Below, one piece after another: positions 45,233-56,231 of a stretch of 64,000 bases of DNA (within the stretch, counting starts at the first letter, position 1; every line of letters starts with the position of its first letter). The notes below the pieces were generated by a model. It was given only the letters and a program-made list of their open reading frames with translations, searched no databases and had not been told where the DNA came from. A program made the position numbers and the translations under genes. Source of the stretch: Arthrobacter sp. ES3-54 (GTDB taxonomy: Bacteria > Actinomycetota > Actinomycetes > Actinomycetales > Micrococcaceae); assembly GCF_029504395.1 (NCBI RefSeq), contig NZ_JAQFIF010000002.1, forward strand, positions 1-64,000, given 5' to 3'.

Positions 45233-46867
45233 ATGAGCACACTCAGCTACGACGCCACCGGCGCAGCCCGCCAGGCCCATGAGCAGCACCTCCCGGCACT
45301 GCTGGAGGACCGCATTGCCACCCGGATCTTCGCGAAGGACCACACCCTGTGGGGCCCGGGCGCAGAGCAGGAATCCGCCGTCCGGCTGGGCTGGGTCGAG
45401 GCGGCTACCGTCTCCCAGCCGCTGGTCGGCGAGATTCTGGAACTCCGCGATGCGCTGAAGGCCGAGGGCGTTAGGCGGATCGTCCTTTGCGGCATGGGCG
45501 GCTCCTCGCTGGCGCCTGAAGTCATTGCGGGCACCGCTGGCGTCGAGCTGACTGTTCTTGACAGCACCGACCCCGAACAGGTCAGTGCCGCCTTGGCGGA
45601 CCGTCTGGCCGAAACGGCCATCGTCGTTTCGTCCAAGTCCGGCTCCACCGTGGAAACCGATTCCCAGCGCCGGATCTTCGAGCAGGCATTCACCGATGCC
45701 GGGATCGATGCGAAGAGCCGCATCATCATCGTCACCGACCCGGGTTCGCCGCTGGACAAGGCATCCAGGGAAGCCGGCTACCGCGCCGTCTTCAACGCCG
45801 ACCCCAACGTCGGCGGCCGCTTCTCGGCCCTGACCGCCTTCGGACTGGTCCCCTGCGGGCTGGCCGGAGTCGACATCCAGGCGTTCCTGGATGAAGCGGA
45901 GGAAGCAGCCGAGATCCTCAATGAGGACTCGGAGGACAACATCGGCCTTGCCCTCGGCACCGCCCTCGGCGGCACCAACCCGCTGCGCAACAAGATCGTC
46001 ATCGCGGAGGACGGCTCCGGGATTGTGGGCTTCGCCGACTGGGCCGAACAGCTCATCGCCGAATCCACCGGTAAGCTCGGCACCGGCGTGCTGCCGGTCG
46101 TCGCCGGCCCTGCCTCGCCGGAGGCCACCCTTGGCGCTCCCGATGTCCTCGTCGTCCGGCTCGTCGCGGCAGATGCCGACGTGCAACTCGGCGAGAACGA
46201 GGTCGCCATTGCCGGCGGCCTGGCCACCCAGATGATGGTGTGGGAGTTCGCCACCGCCGTGGCCGGCCGGCTGCTCGGCATCAACCCGTACGACCAGCCC
46301 GACGTCGAGGCGGCCAAGATCGCCGCCCGCGGCCTGCTGGACGCTCAGCCCGAGCCGACGCCGGCGAACTTCACTGACGGCGCCATCGAGGTCCGCGGCG
46401 GGGAATGGCTCGGCGGCGCCGCCACGGCGGCAGAAGCCGTCAGCGCCCTGCTCTCCGAACTCGGCCCGGACAACTACCTCAGCGTCCAGGCCTATTTCGA
46501 CCGGCTCGCCTACGCCAGCCTCGAAGGTCTCCGCGACGAACTGGCTGCTGTCACCGGACGCCCGGTCACGTTCGGCTGGGGTCCGCGGTTCCTGCACTCC
46601 ACCGGCCAGTTCCACAAGGGCGGCCCCGCAATCGGCGTCTTCCTGCAGGTCACGGCCGCCGCCGCGACGGACCTCGCCATCCCGGACCGGCCCTTTACGC
46701 TCGGCAAGCTGATCTCGGCGCAGGCCGCAGGCGACGCCCAGGTCCTGTCCGAACACGGCCGCCCGGTCCTCCGGCTGCACCTGACCGACCGACCGGCGGG
46801 TGTGAAGCAGCTCCAGGAGCTCGTCACGTCCCTTGCCGGCCAGGCCGCACCCTCCACTGAAAGCTAA
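45233..46867 (+). CDS. pgi: Glucose-6-phosphate isomerase
   Basis: 544 residues with two SIS domains. It shows VLCGMGGSSLAPEVIAGTAG, VVSSKSGSTVETDSQRRIFEQAF, NVGGRFSALTAFGLVP (domain 1) and FLHSTGQFHKGGPAIGVFLQV (catalytic Lys/His region) near the C-terminus. This is the short, TAL-fusion-like actinobacterial PGI branch, often found after tal. Interconverts glucose and fructose 6-phosphate. Lies tightly between tal (6 bp) and zwf (15 bp). Confidence 0.95.
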   Translation: MSTLSYDATGAARQAHEQHLPALLEDRIATRIFAKDHTLWGPGAEQESAVRLGWVEAATVSQPLVGEILELRDALKAEGVRRIVLCGMGGSSLAPEVIAGTAGVELTVLDSTDPEQVSAALADRLAETAIVVSSKSGSTVETDSQRRIFEQAFTDAGIDAKSRIIIVTDPGSPLDKASREAGYRAVFNADPNVGGRFSALTAFGLVPCGLAGVDIQAFLDEAEEAAEILNEDSEDNIGLALGTALGGTNPLRNKIVIAEDGSGIVGFADWAEQLIAESTGKLGTGVLPVVAGPASPEATLGAPDVLVVRLVAADADVQLGENEVAIAGGLATQMMVWEFATAVAGRLLGINPYDQPDVEAAKIAARGLLDAQPEPTPANFTDGAIEVRGGEWLGGAATAAEAVSALLSELGPDNYLSVQAYFDRLAYASLEGLRDELAAVTGRPVTFGWGPRFLHSTGQFHKGGPAIGVFLQVTAAAATDLAIPDRPFTLGKLISAQAAGDAQVLSEHGRPVLRLHLTDRPAGVKQLQELVTSLAGQAAPSTES

Positions 46868-46882
46868 GGCACCCACGCAACC

Positions 46883-48445
46883 ATGCCAGAAACCTACAAC
46901 GGCGGCAGGAACACGGCCGGCCGGGGGCGCAATCCGCTCCGTGACCCCCGTGACCGCCGTCTGAACCGTATTGCCGGGCCGGCATCGCTGGTCCTGTTCG
47001 GCGTAACCGGGGACCTCGCCCGCAAGAAGCTCATGCCGGCCGTGTATGACCTCGCCAACCGCGGGCTGCTCCCGCCGAGCTTTGCCTTGGTGGGCTTTGC
47101 CCGCCGGCAGTGGGAGAACGAGGACTTCGCCGCGGAGGTCAAGGAGTCGGTCAAGGCCTACGCCCGCACCCCGTTCGATGAGACGGTCTGGAAGCAGCTC
47201 TCCGAGGGCATCCGCTTCGTGCAGGGCGAGTTCGACGACGACGACGCGTTCAAGCGGCTCAGCGAAACGATCGATGAGCTTGACGAGCAGCGCGGGACGC
47301 GGGGCAACCACGCGTTCTACCTCTCGATCCCGCCGAAGGCCTTCGAGCAGGTCTGCCGCCAGCTCTCCAAGCACGGCCTGGCCCAGGCGGCGGGTGACAA
47401 CTGGCGCCGCGTCGTAATCGAAAAGCCGTTCGGGCACGACCTTGAATCGGCCCGCCAGCTGAACGATATCGTCGAGTCGGTGTTCCCGCCGGACGCGGTC
47501 TTCCGGATCGACCATTATCTGGGCAAGGAGACGGTGCAGAACATCCTGGCGCTGCGCTTCGCGAACCAGCTCTTCGAGCCGCTCTGGAACGCCAACTATG
47601 TGGACCACGTCCAGATCACTATGGCCGAGGACATCGGCACCGGCGGCCGGGCAGGCTACTACGACGGCGTGGGCGCGGCCCGCGACGTCATCCAGAACCA
47701 CCTGCTCCAGCTCCTGGCCCTGACGGCCATGGAGGAGCCGATCTCCTTCAACGCCGATGACCTGCGGGCCGAGAAGGAAAAGGTCCTCTCCGCCGTCCGG
47801 CTTCCCGATGACCTCTCCACCCACTCCGCTCGCGGGCAGTTCACGGGCGGCTGGCAGGGCGGCGAGGAAGTCCTCGGGTACCTGGAGGAAGAGGGCATCC
47901 CGGCCGATTCCAAGACCGAGACGTTCGCCGCGATCCGGGTGGACATCAACACCCGGCGCTGGTCCGGAGCGCCGTTCTACCTGCGCGCGGGGAAGCGGCT
48001 GGGCCGCCGGGTGACGGAGATCGCCGTCGTGTTCAAGCGCGCGCCGAACCTGCTCTTCACCGACCATGGCGAGGACGACTTCGGTCAGAACGCCGTGGTG
48101 ATCCGGGTCCAGCCCGACGAAGGCGCCACGATCCGGTTCGGGTCCAAGGTCCCGGGCACCCAGATGGAGGTCCGCGACGTCACCATGGACTTCGGCTACG
48201 GCCACTCCTTCACCGAGTCCAGCCCCGAAGCCTACGAACGCCTGATCCTGGACGTGCTCCTCGGCGAACCGCCGCTGTTCCCCCGGCACCAGGAAGTCGA
48301 GCTGTCCTGGAAGATCCTGGATCCGTTCGAGGAGTACTGGGCCGGCCTCGACGAACAGCCCCAGCCCTACGCTCCTGGCAGCTGGGGCCCCGCCTCGGCC
48401 GACGAGCTCCTTGCCCGCGACGGACGAACCTGGAGAAGGCCATGA
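46883..48445 (+). CDS. zwf: Glucose-6-phosphate 1-dehydrogenase
   Basis: 520 residues. The first ~35 are Arg/Gly-rich and likely disordered. NADP motif LVLFGVTGDLARKKLMPAVYDLANRG, substrate/catalytic loop RIDHYLGKETVQNILALRF (catalytic His), VIEKPFGHD and the C-terminal YERLILDVLLGEPPLFPR are clear. First step of the oxidative pentose phosphate pathway, supplying NADPH. Its stop overlaps the opcA start by 4 bp (ATGA), fitting the need for OpcA in assembly. Confidence 0.97.
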   Translation: MPETYNGGRNTAGRGRNPLRDPRDRRLNRIAGPASLVLFGVTGDLARKKLMPAVYDLANRGLLPPSFALVGFARRQWENEDFAAEVKESVKAYARTPFDETVWKQLSEGIRFVQGEFDDDDAFKRLSETIDELDEQRGTRGNHAFYLSIPPKAFEQVCRQLSKHGLAQAAGDNWRRVVIEKPFGHDLESARQLNDIVESVFPPDAVFRIDHYLGKETVQNILALRFANQLFEPLWNANYVDHVQITMAEDIGTGGRAGYYDGVGAARDVIQNHLLQLLALTAMEEPISFNADDLRAEKEKVLSAVRLPDDLSTHSARGQFTGGWQGGEEVLGYLEEEGIPADSKTETFAAIRVDINTRRWSGAPFYLRAGKRLGRRVTEIAVVFKRAPNLLFTDHGEDDFGQNAVVIRVQPDEGATIRFGSKVPGTQMEVRDVTMDFGYGHSFTESSPEAYERLILDVLLGEPPLFPRHQEVELSWKILDPFEEYWAGLDEQPQPYAPGSWGPASADELLARDGRTWRRP

Positions 48446-49383
48446 TCGTAGATCTTCCCGACACCACCACCTCCAAGATTTCCAAGAAGATCATGGCCCT
48501 GCGCGAGCAGGGCGGCGTGATCGCCCTGGGCCGGGTGCTGACCCTTGTGGTCGTCACCCGCTCCGGGCTCGAAGAGGAAGCCATCGAGGCCGCCAACGAG
48601 GCCAGCCGGGAACACCCGTGCCGGATCATCGTCCTCGCCGACGCCGGGGCCTCGGCCCCGACCCGGCTGGACGCCCAGATCCGCGTCGGCGGCGACGCCG
48701 GGGCCTCCGAGGTCATCCTGCTGCGCGGCTACGGCGAACTCGCCGAGGAAAGCGAATCCCTGGTTGCGGCCCTGCTGCTCCCGGACGCACCGATCGTGGC
48801 CTGGTGGCCGCATGGCGCCCCCAGGAATGCGTGCCAGACCTCGATCGGGGGCATCGCGCACCGCCGGATCACCGACTCGGCCAACGAAACGGACCCGGTC
48901 GCGGCGCTGGAAAACATCCGCCGCACCTACAAGGCCGGCGACACGGACCTCGCCTGGACCCGCCTGACCAACTGGCGCATCCAGCTGGCTGCGGTCCTGG
49001 ACCAGGTGGACGACTCGCCGGTGACGGCCGTCGCCGTCGAGGGCGCCTCGGACTCCCCCAGCACGGTGCTGCTCGCGGCCTGGCTCACCCTGGCCTTGGA
49101 TGTTCCCGTGACGATCGTGGCGGATCCGGCCGGAACCGGGATCCGCCGCGTCCGGCTGACCCGGCCCGGCGGCGACATCCAGCTCTTCCGGCCCGGGCTC
49201 ACGATTGCGGAACTGACGCAGCCCGGCCAGCCCGCGCAGCGGATCTCACTGCCGCGTCGCAGCCTCAAGGACTGCCTGGCCGAAGAACTCCGCCGCCTGG
49301 ATCCGGACGAAGTCTTCGGCGAAGTGATTACTATGGGACTCCCACGTACCAATCTAAGGAGTGTCCGTCCCAGTGAGCGCTGA
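48442..49383 (+). CDS. opcA: Glucose-6-phosphate dehydrogenase assembly protein OpcA
   Basis: 313-residue soluble protein opening MIVDLPDTTTSKISKKIMALREQGGVIALGRVLTLVV, with PDAPIVAWWPHGAPRNACQTSIGGIAHRRITDSANE in the middle. Both are OpcA hallmarks. OpcA promotes activity or oligomerisation of Zwf in actinobacteria and cyanobacteria. Overlaps zwf by 4 bp and pgl by 11 bp. Confidence 0.95.
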   Translation: MIVDLPDTTTSKISKKIMALREQGGVIALGRVLTLVVVTRSGLEEEAIEAANEASREHPCRIIVLADAGASAPTRLDAQIRVGGDAGASEVILLRGYGELAEESESLVAALLLPDAPIVAWWPHGAPRNACQTSIGGIAHRRITDSANETDPVAALENIRRTYKAGDTDLAWTRLTNWRIQLAAVLDQVDDSPVTAVAVEGASDSPSTVLLAAWLTLALDVPVTIVADPAGTGIRRVRLTRPGGDIQLFRPGLTIAELTQPGQPAQRISLPRRSLKDCLAEELRRLDPDEVFGEVITMGLPRTNLRSVRPSER

Positions 49384-50191
49384 CCCGAGAGTAAGCATCC
49401 ATCCTGACTCGACCGTCCTGATGGCTGCGATCGCAGCCCGCCTTATCACCAAGCTCGTGGATATCCAGGACCGGCACGGCGAGGCCACGGTGGTGCTAAC
49501 CGGGGGCACAATGGGCATCGGCTCGCTCAAGGCAGTCGCTGAATCACCGGCGGCGCCGGCCGTCGACTGGTCCAAGGTGAACTTCTGGTGGGGTGACGAG
49601 CGCTTCGTCGCGGCCGACGACGCCGAGCGAAACGCCCGTCAGGCCCAGGACGCTCTCCTGGCCCATATCGATGTTGATCCGGCGCGCGTCCATGTGCCCG
49701 GTTCCACCGATGACTTCGACAGCCCGGATGAAGCTGCAGCAGACTATGCGCGCCGCCTCGCTGAGGCTGCGGCGGCCGAGCACGCCGCGGACATGTCCGA
49801 TGACAGGCCGGACCTTCCGGCGCAGCTCCCCCGCCTGGACATTGTCCTCCTCGGCGTAGGGCCGGACGCGCACGTCGCGTCGCTGTTCCCTGAGCAGGCC
49901 GGTATCCGGGAGAAGGAGCTGACCGTCGTCGGGGTCCATAACTCACCGAAACCGCCGCCGGCGCGGGTGTCACTGACGTTGCCGGCGATCAATACGGCAT
50001 TAGAGGTGTGGATGGTGGTGGCCGGTGACGACAAGGCCGGCGCCGTGGGGCTGGCGCTGGCCGGCGCCAATCCCGTGCAGGTTCCCGCGGCTGGCCCGCG
50101 CGGCCGCCGGGAAACCCTGTGGCTGATTGACGAGAACGCCGCGTCACGGGTCCCGGAGCAGCTCGTCCGGAAGGGCCCGTCGGGCGCGTAG
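49373..50191 (+). CDS. pgl: 6-phosphogluconolactonase
   Basis: 272-residue DevB/Pgl-type hydrolase converting 6-phosphogluconolactone to 6-phosphogluconate: VVLTGGTMGIGSLKAV, VNFWWGDERFVAADDAERN, DIVLLGVGPDAHVASLFPE and RVSLTLPAINTALEVWMVVAGDDKA. GTG 49373 is preferred over GTG 49361, because AAGGAG ends at 49361 and would overlap the latter. The C-terminal 48 bp overlap the 3' end of convergent rbpA, an unusual coding overlap. Confidence 0.94.
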   Translation: MSADPRVSIHPDSTVLMAAIAARLITKLVDIQDRHGEATVVLTGGTMGIGSLKAVAESPAAPAVDWSKVNFWWGDERFVAADDAERNARQAQDALLAHIDVDPARVHVPGSTDDFDSPDEAAADYARRLAEAAAAEHAADMSDDRPDLPAQLPRLDIVLLGVGPDAHVASLFPEQAGIREKELTVVGVHNSPKPPPARVSLTLPAINTALEVWMVVAGDDKAGAVGLALAGANPVQVPAAGPRGRRETLWLIDENAASRVPEQLVRKGPSGA

Positions 50192-50539
50192 CCGTTCCAG
50201 CGCTCCGGCCAGCACGTCTTCGGCGTCTTGGCTGGAGCGCCGTTCTTTAACGTATTCCAGGTGGGTCTTGAAGCCCTCGGTCGGCGCTTCCTCGAGCGCA
50301 AACTTGGTTTCATCGCGGGTTGCGGTCCCGCCGCAGCGCCGGCAGTCCCAGACTCCAGGGATCTGTTCCTCCGGCAGTTGTGCGAATACGAGCGCGGTTT
50401 CATGGCCCTTGGCGCACCGGAACGAGACGCGAATACGGGGCTGGCGTACGCCGGCCCCGTTTAGTGGTTCATGGCGGGGAGATGCCCCTTCGGTGGCGCC
50501 TACACGGATTCCTTTGAATCCGGAAGCAGAATGCAGCAT
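50144..50539 (-). CDS. rbpA: RNA polymerase-binding protein RbpA
   Basis: 131 residues. The Zn-ribbon-like core has FRCAKGHETALVF and GVWDCRRCGG (Cys/His ligands), and the C-terminal sigma-interacting helix THLEYVKERRSSQDAEDVLAGALERLRARR matches the RbpA family. RbpA binds the primary sigma factor and stabilises open complexes in actinobacteria. Start at ATG 50539 with AGGAG seven bases upstream. Tail-to-tail with pgl, whose last 15 codons it overlaps antisense. Confidence 0.93.
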   Translation of the reverse strand: MLHSASGFKGIRVGATEGASPRHEPLNGAGVRQPRIRVSFRCAKGHETALVFAQLPEEQIPGVWDCRRCGGTATRDETKFALEEAPTEGFKTHLEYVKERRSSQDAEDVLAGALERLRARRALPDELLRDP

Positions 50540-50660
50540 CGGGAACTCCTGGCTACTCAGCTGATGGAAGCGTGCTAGACGACAGCCACAGCGTAGTTGT
50601 GGAGTTCCCGATGCCGGGAGGGCCTTAAGGACCCCTTATGGAGTTTTTCGGACGGGCGTC

Positions 50661-50918
50661 CTACGAATCGGCGCCCGTGCTGAACCGCATGAGCAGGCCG
50701 AGGGCGATGATCACGACCCCCCAGGTGATGCCCAGGATGACCGTGAACCGGTTGAGGTTCCGCTCGGCAACACCGGAGGAACTCAGCCCCGAGCTCATGC
50801 CGCCGCCGAACATGTCGGACAGGCCGCCTCCGCGTCCCTTATGGAGCAGGATGAGCAAGGTCAGCAGGAGGCTGGTGATGCCCAGGAGGACCTGCAGAAT
50901 GACATGAAGAACGTCCAC
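50661..50918 (-). CDS. secG: Preprotein translocase subunit SecG
   Basis: 85 residues, two membrane helices (VLHVILQVLLGITSLLLTLLILLH and FTVILGITWGVVIIALGLLM) joined by the SecG glycine loop KGRGGGLSDMFGGGMSSGLSSSG. Accessory subunit of the SecYEG channel. GTG start. Last gene of gap-pgk-tpiA-secG, a conserved order, 48 bp after tpiA. Confidence 0.95.
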   Translation of the reverse strand: MDVLHVILQVLLGITSLLLTLLILLHKGRGGGLSDMFGGGMSSGLSSSGVAERNLNRFTVILGITWGVVIIALGLLMRFSTGADS

Positions 50919-50966
50919 GACGGCCTTTCAGAAGAATTGGATTACGGGGGCCAAGCTGTGTCCGGA

Positions 50967-51782
50967 CTAATCCGTCAACAGGTGACTCTCGAACCTGACA
51001 ATATTAGCAAACTCGGCAGCGTCCAGGCTGGCACCGCCGACCAGCAAGCCGTCGACGTCGCGTTGCTTCAGGATTGAGGCCGCGTTGTTGGCCTTGACCG
51101 AGCCGCCGTAGAGCAGGCGGGTCTTGGCAGCGACGTCGGCTCCGAAGAGGGTGGACAGTTCAGCACGGATGGCTTCGCACATTTCCTGCGCGTCCTCCGG
51201 TCCGGCAACCTCGCCGGTGCCGATGGCCCAGACGGGCTCGTAGGCGACAACGAGCTCGGCAGCCTGCTCCGGGGTGAGCCCTTCGACGCCGGCGCGGAGC
51301 TGGGCGAGCGTGTGGTCCACGTGGGTGCCGGCCTGCCGGATCTCGAGTCCTTCGCCGACGCACAGGACGGGGGTGATGCCGTGCCGGAAGGCGGCTTTGG
51401 TCTTGGCATTGAGCACGGTGTCGGACTCATTGTGGACGGTGCGGCGTTCGCTGTGGCCAACCAGTGCGTAACTGCAGCCGAGCTTGGCCAGGAACTGCCC
51501 GGAAATATCGCCCGTGTAGGCGCCGGAGTCGAACTGGGAGAGGTCCTGGCCGCCATAGACGACGGCGAGCTCGTCGCCCTGGACAAGGGTCTGCACGCCG
51601 CGGAGATCCGTGAACGGCGGGAAGACGGCGACCTCCACCCGGCTGTAGTCGTGCTTGGCGTCGGACAGGGTCCACGCGAGCTTCTGCAGGAGGGTGATGC
51701 CCTGGACGTGGTCCATGTTCATCTTCCAGTTCCCGGCGATGAAGGGCTTGCGGTCGAATTTACCGTTGGTTGACGTGGTCAC
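50967..51782 (-). CDS. tpiA: Triose-phosphate isomerase
   Basis: 271-residue TIM barrel: [11 protein letters not shown] (catalytic Lys), ALVGHSERR (catalytic His), [16 protein letters not shown] (catalytic Glu) and [34 protein letters not shown] (phosphate loop). Interconverts dihydroxyacetone phosphate and glyceraldehyde 3-phosphate. GTG start with GGAG upstream. Separated from pgk by 135 bp holding a strong hairpin, so it may be expressed at a different level from gap-pgk. Confidence 0.97.
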   Translation of the reverse strand: MTTSTNGKFDRKPFIAGNWKMNMDHVQGITLLQKLAWTLSDAKHDYSRVEVAVFPPFTDLRGVQTLVQGDELAVVYGGQDLSQFDSGAYTGDISGQFLAKLGCSYALVGHSERRTVHNESDTVLNAKTKAAFRHGITPVLCVGEGLEIRQAGTHVDHTLAQLRAGVEGLTPEQAAELVVAYEPVWAIGTGEVAGPEDAQEMCEAIRAELSTLFGADVAAKTRLLYGGSVKANNAASILKQRDVDGLLVGGASLDAAEFANIVRFESHLLTD

Positions 51783-51814
51783 GTGATCTCCAAGAGTTCT
51801 TGTTGTATGAGAGC

Positions 51815-51859
51815 AGCCGGCAGGGTGCCCGGTTCCTTGCGGAGGGCATCCTGCCGGCT
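51815..51859 (-). terminator. Hairpin between pgk and tpiA (attenuator or processing site)
   Basis: 16-bp stem (51815-51830 with 51844-51859, one G-U wobble) and 13-base loop. It lies in the pgk-tpiA gap, upstream of tpiA in transcript orientation, so it could trim readthrough or protect the upstream mRNA. There is no clear T-run. Confidence 0.6.
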
Positions 51860-51880
51860 CTATGGCCTGGCGGCCGCCGC

Positions 51881-51928
51881 TGCTACTAGCGGTCAGTGCT
51901 ACTAACGGCCGGTGCTTCTAACGGTCCA
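51881..51928. repeat. Three 16-bp tandem repeats across the pgk stop codon
   Basis: TGCTACTAGCGGTCAG, TGCTACTAACGGCCGG and TGCTTCTAACGGTCCA are consecutive 16-bp units. The third contains the pgk stop codon (CTA at 51918-51920 on the + strand), so the pgk 3' end has been copied twice downstream. Confidence 0.75.
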
Positions 51929-53144
51929 GGACGCTCAGGCCGGGGAGTTCCTTGCCTTCAAGGTACTCCAGGCTGGCGCCTCCGCCGGTGGAAATGTGGC
52001 CGAACCGGTCGTCGGCGAAGCCGAGGGTCCGGACCGCGGCCGCGGAGTCGCCGCCGCCAACCACCGTGAACGCGTCCGTCTCCGTCAGCGCCTGGGCGAT
52101 GGCCCGGGTGCCGGCGGCGAAGGCCGCGAATTCGAACACGCCCATGGGACCGTTCCAGAACACCGTCTTGGCGCCCTTGATCCGTTCCGCGAAAGCCGCT
52201 GCCGATACCGGCCCGATGTCCAGCCCGATGCCCTGGGGCCCGAAGCTGCTCGACTCGATGGCGTCGGCTGCGACGGTCTCGTGCTCAGCGTCGGCGGCGA
52301 ACTTGCCCGCCACCACAACATCGGTGGGTACGACGAACTCGGTACCGGCGTCCGCGGCCCGCTTCAAGTAGTCCTGGACCACCGGGATCTGGTCCTCTTC
52401 AAGCAGGCTGGCGGCGACCTTGTGGCCCGCGGCAGCGAGGAAGGTGAACAGCATGCCGCCGCCCACCAGGATCGTGTCCGCTTTGCCGAGGAGGTTGTCG
52501 ATGACAGCGAGCTTGTCGGAGACCTTGGAACCGCCGAGGACAACCACGTATGGCCGCTGGGTGTCCGTGGTGAGCTTGCGCAGCACCTCGACCTCCGTGC
52601 GGACGAGGTCGCCCTGGTAAGACGGCAGCCGCGTGGCGACGTCGTACACGCTGGCGTGCTTGCGGTGCACGGCACCGAAGGCATCATCGACGAAGGCGCC
52701 GTTGCCACCGGTGAGGGCGACGAGCTCGTCCGCGAAGGCGCCGCGTTCGGCGTCTGCCTTGGAGGTCTCGCGCGCGTCGAAGCGCACGTTCTCCAGGACC
52801 AGCGCTTCGCCGTCCTGCAGCGCGGCGGACAGTTCCTTGGCCGACTCGCCGACGGTGTCGCCGGCAAGTGAGACCTTGAACCCGGCAAGCTCGGCCAGCC
52901 GGGCGGCTGCGGGCTTGAGCGAGTACTTCTCTTCCGGGGCGCCCTTGGGGCGGCCCAGGTGTGCTGTGACCAGCACGCGGGCACCGGCGTCCGTGAGCTT
53001 CGCCAGCACTGGCAGGGAGGCCTTGATACGGCCGTCGTCAGTCACTGTAGAGCCGTCGAGCGGCACGTTCAGGTCACTTCTGACCAGAACGTACCGCCCG
53101 CGGACACCATCAGCGATCAGTTCGTTGAGGGTGTGGAATGTCAT
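51918..53144 (-). CDS. pgk: Phosphoglycerate kinase
   Basis: 408 residues: [66 protein letters not shown], and the C-terminal [19 protein letters not shown] with the [11 protein letters not shown] nucleotide loop. Start at ATG 53144, ten bases after the gap stop; the frame upstream lies inside gap. Makes ATP in lower glycolysis. Second gene of the gap operon. Confidence 0.97.
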   Translation of the reverse strand: MTFHTLNELIADGVRGRYVLVRSDLNVPLDGSTVTDDGRIKASLPVLAKLTDAGARVLVTAHLGRPKGAPEEKYSLKPAAARLAELAGFKVSLAGDTVGESAKELSAALQDGEALVLENVRFDARETSKADAERGAFADELVALTGGNGAFVDDAFGAVHRKHASVYDVATRLPSYQGDLVRTEVEVLRKLTTDTQRPYVVVLGGSKVSDKLAVIDNLLGKADTILVGGGMLFTFLAAAGHKVAASLLEEDQIPVVQDYLKRAADAGTEFVVPTDVVVAGKFAADAEHETVAADAIESSSFGPQGIGLDIGPVSAAAFAERIKGAKTVFWNGPMGVFEFAAFAAGTRAIAQALTETDAFTVVGGGDSAAAVRTLGFADDRFGHISTGGGASLEYLEGKELPGLSVLDR

Positions 53145-53154
53145 GAGTCTTACC

Positions 53155-54258
<1,104 letters not shown>

Positions 54259-54332
54259 TTACCAGATCGGAGGGCGACCAGCCACATTGCTGAAGGCTAA
54301 CCGCCTTCCGTGATCCATCTTACGTTTAACCG

Positions 54333-54362
54333 GGACTGCCCCCGCAAGTGCAGGGGCAGTCC
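54333..54362 (-). terminator. Terminator of sodA
   Basis: Stem GGACTGCCCC (54333-54342) with GGGGCAGTCC (54353-54362), 10-base loop, 69 bp beyond the sodA stop and well upstream of gap. Confidence 0.7.
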
Positions 54363-54431
54363 GTCCACATTTCGGGCCGAAGCGACCGTAATGTGAGGTT
54401 TGTTACAAACGGAAGTCGTTCCCGTCACCCC

Positions 54432-55055
54432 TTAGAGGGTAATGAGACCCGTCGCGTTCTTGCGGGCGGCGTCGAAGCGCTTGGCGACGTCGGCCCAGTT
54501 CACGATGTTCCAGAAGGCCTTGACGTAGTCGGCCTTGACGTTGACGTAGTCCAGGTAGAAGGCGTGCTCCCACATGTCCAGCATCAGCAGCGGGGTGGTG
54601 CCGAGTGCGACGTTGCCCTGCTGATCGTAGAGCTGCTCGATGACCAGGTTGCCGCCGATGGGCTCGTACGCCAGGAAGCCCCAGCCGGAGCCCTGCAGGC
54701 CCAGCGCCGCGGCGCTGAACTGGGCACGGAACGCGTCGAACGAGCCGAAGGCGTCGTCGATGGCCGCAGCGAGCTCGCCCTCGGGCTTGTCGCCACCATC
54801 CGGGGAGAGGTTCTTCCAGAAGACGGAGTGGTTGATGTGGCCGCCGGTGTGGAACGCAAGGTCCTTGGAGAGGCGGTTGATGTTGGCGAAGTCGCCCTTT
54901 TCGCGCGCCTCGGCCAGCTGGGCGAGGGCGTTGTTGGCGCCGGTCACGTAGGCGGCGTGGTGCTTGCTGTGGTGCAGCTCCATGATCTTCGCGGAGATGT
55001 GCGGTTCCAGCGCTGCGTAGTCATAGTCGAGCTGTGGCAGTACGTACTCGGTCAC
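54432..55055 (-). CDS. sodA: Superoxide dismutase (Fe/Mn family)
   Basis: 207 residues. Metal ligands are visible in [37 protein letters not shown] and [35 protein letters not shown] (Asp and His). Mn versus Fe cannot be fixed by eye; [11 protein letters not shown] and DMWEHAFY are compatible with Mn-type enzymes. Detoxifies superoxide in the cytoplasm. GTG 55055 has GGAGG upstream; the longer open frame is not SOD-like. Single gene between whiA and gap with its own terminator. Confidence 0.96.
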   Translation of the reverse strand: MTEYVLPQLDYDYAALEPHISAKIMELHHSKHHAAYVTGANNALAQLAEAREKGDFANINRLSKDLAFHTGGHINHSVFWKNLSPDGGDKPEGELAAAIDDAFGSFDAFRAQFSAAALGLQGSGWGFLAYEPIGGNLVIEQLYDQQGNVALGTTPLLMLDMWEHAFYLDYVNVKADYVKAFWNIVNWADVAKRFDAARKNATGLITL

Positions 55056-55240
55056 AAAATCCTCCAATGTCGTGGACGGGTTGTCCGGTTCGGTAACTCT
55101 CGGATTGTGCATCCGGATGCGGGGCATCCGGAAGTTTGCGGCGGGATCCAACGGCAACAACCCGCCGCGGCTCCCGGGTATTTCCATTCCCGGCATTTAT
55201 CTGTGTTGATTTTAGGGTCGGGGTTGATTCTAGGGGCGGG

Positions 55241-56221
55241 CTAGTCGTCGAGCATCTCCGGCGTCACATTGGCTTCCGTGCCCGGGATGCCGAGGTCCTG
55301 GGCCCGCTTGTCCGCCATGGCCAGGAGCCGGCGGATCCGGCCGGCGATTGCGTCCTTGGTCATAACGGGGTCGGCCAGGCGGCCAAGTTCGTCCAGGCTG
55401 GCCTGCTTATGCGCGACCCGGAGCTCGCCGGCGTACTTGAGGTGGTCCGGGACGTCGTCGCCCAGGATTTCCAGGGCACGGTCCACACGGGCACCGGCGG
55501 CGACTGCGGCCTGCGCGGAACGGCGCAGGTTGGCGTCGTCGAAGTTGGCGAGCCGGTTGGCCGTGGCGCGGACTTCCTTGCGCATGCGGCGTTCCTCCCA
55601 GACCATGAGCGCGTCGTGGGCGCCCATCCGGGTCAGCAGCGCGGCGATCGTGTCGCCGTCGCGGATCACCACGCGGTCCACTCCCCTGACCTCGCGGGCC
55701 TTGGCCTGGATACCGAGGCGGCGGGCGGCGCCGACGAGGGCCAGGGCCGATTCGGGGCCGGGGCAGGTGACTTCCATGGCCGAGGAGCGGCCGGGCTCGG
55801 TGAGCGAGCCGTGCGCCAGGAAAGCGCCGCGCCAGACGGCCTCGGCGTCCGCGGCGGAGCCGTTCACCACAACTGAGGGAAGGCCCCGCACGGGACGGCC
55901 GCGGGCGTCCAGGAGTCCGGTCTGGCGGGCCAGGGCCTCACCGTCGCGGACCACGCGCACCACATAGCGGCTGCCGCGGCGCAGGCCGCCGCCCGAGACG
56001 ACGATGATCTCGCTCTGGTGGCCGTATACCTCGGCGATTGCCGCGCGCAGCCGCCGGGCGGTCGAGGCGAGGTCGACTTCAGCCTCGATCACAATCCGGC
56101 CCGAGATGATGTGCAGCCCGCCGGCGAAGCGGAGCATGGCCGATACCTCGGCCTTGCGGACCGAGGACTTCTTAATATCCAGACGGGAAAGTTCTTCCTT
56201 GACTGATGCTGTCAGTGCCAT
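55241..56221 (-). CDS. whiA: DNA-binding protein WhiA
   Basis: 326 residues. The N-terminal LAGLIDADG-homing-endonuclease-like domain ([34 protein letters not shown]..., [56 protein letters not shown]) is followed by a C-terminal HTH ([27 protein letters not shown]). Regulator of cell division and sporulation genes in actinobacteria. ATG 56221 is ten bases after yvcK; the frame upstream lies inside yvcK. Part of the conserved rapZ-yvcK-whiA unit. Confidence 0.96.
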   Translation of the reverse strand: MALTASVKEELSRLDIKKSSVRKAEVSAMLRFAGGLHIISGRIVIEAEVDLASTARRLRAAIAEVYGHQSEIIVVSGGGLRRGSRYVVRVVRDGEALARQTGLLDARGRPVRGLPSVVVNGSAADAEAVWRGAFLAHGSLTEPGRSSAMEVTCPGPESALALVGAARRLGIQAKAREVRGVDRVVIRDGDTIAALLTRMGAHDALMVWEERRMRKEVRATANRLANFDDANLRRSAQAAVAAGARVDRALEILGDDVPDHLKYAGELRVAHKQASLDELGRLADPVMTKDAIAGRIRRLLAMADKRAQDLGIPGTEANVTPEMLDD

Positions 56222-56231
56222 GGCACCTTTC

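Noticed and set aside
44024..48289. Very long open frame (1421 codons) antisense to tal, pgi and zwf
   Set aside because: It is the GC-rich shadow of three well-conserved genes on the + strand; its translation is Gly/Val/Asp/Arg-rich with no motif and no ribosome site.
49361..49372. GTG 49361 as the start of pgl
   Set aside because: AAGGAG overlaps this codon; GTG 49373 has correct spacing.
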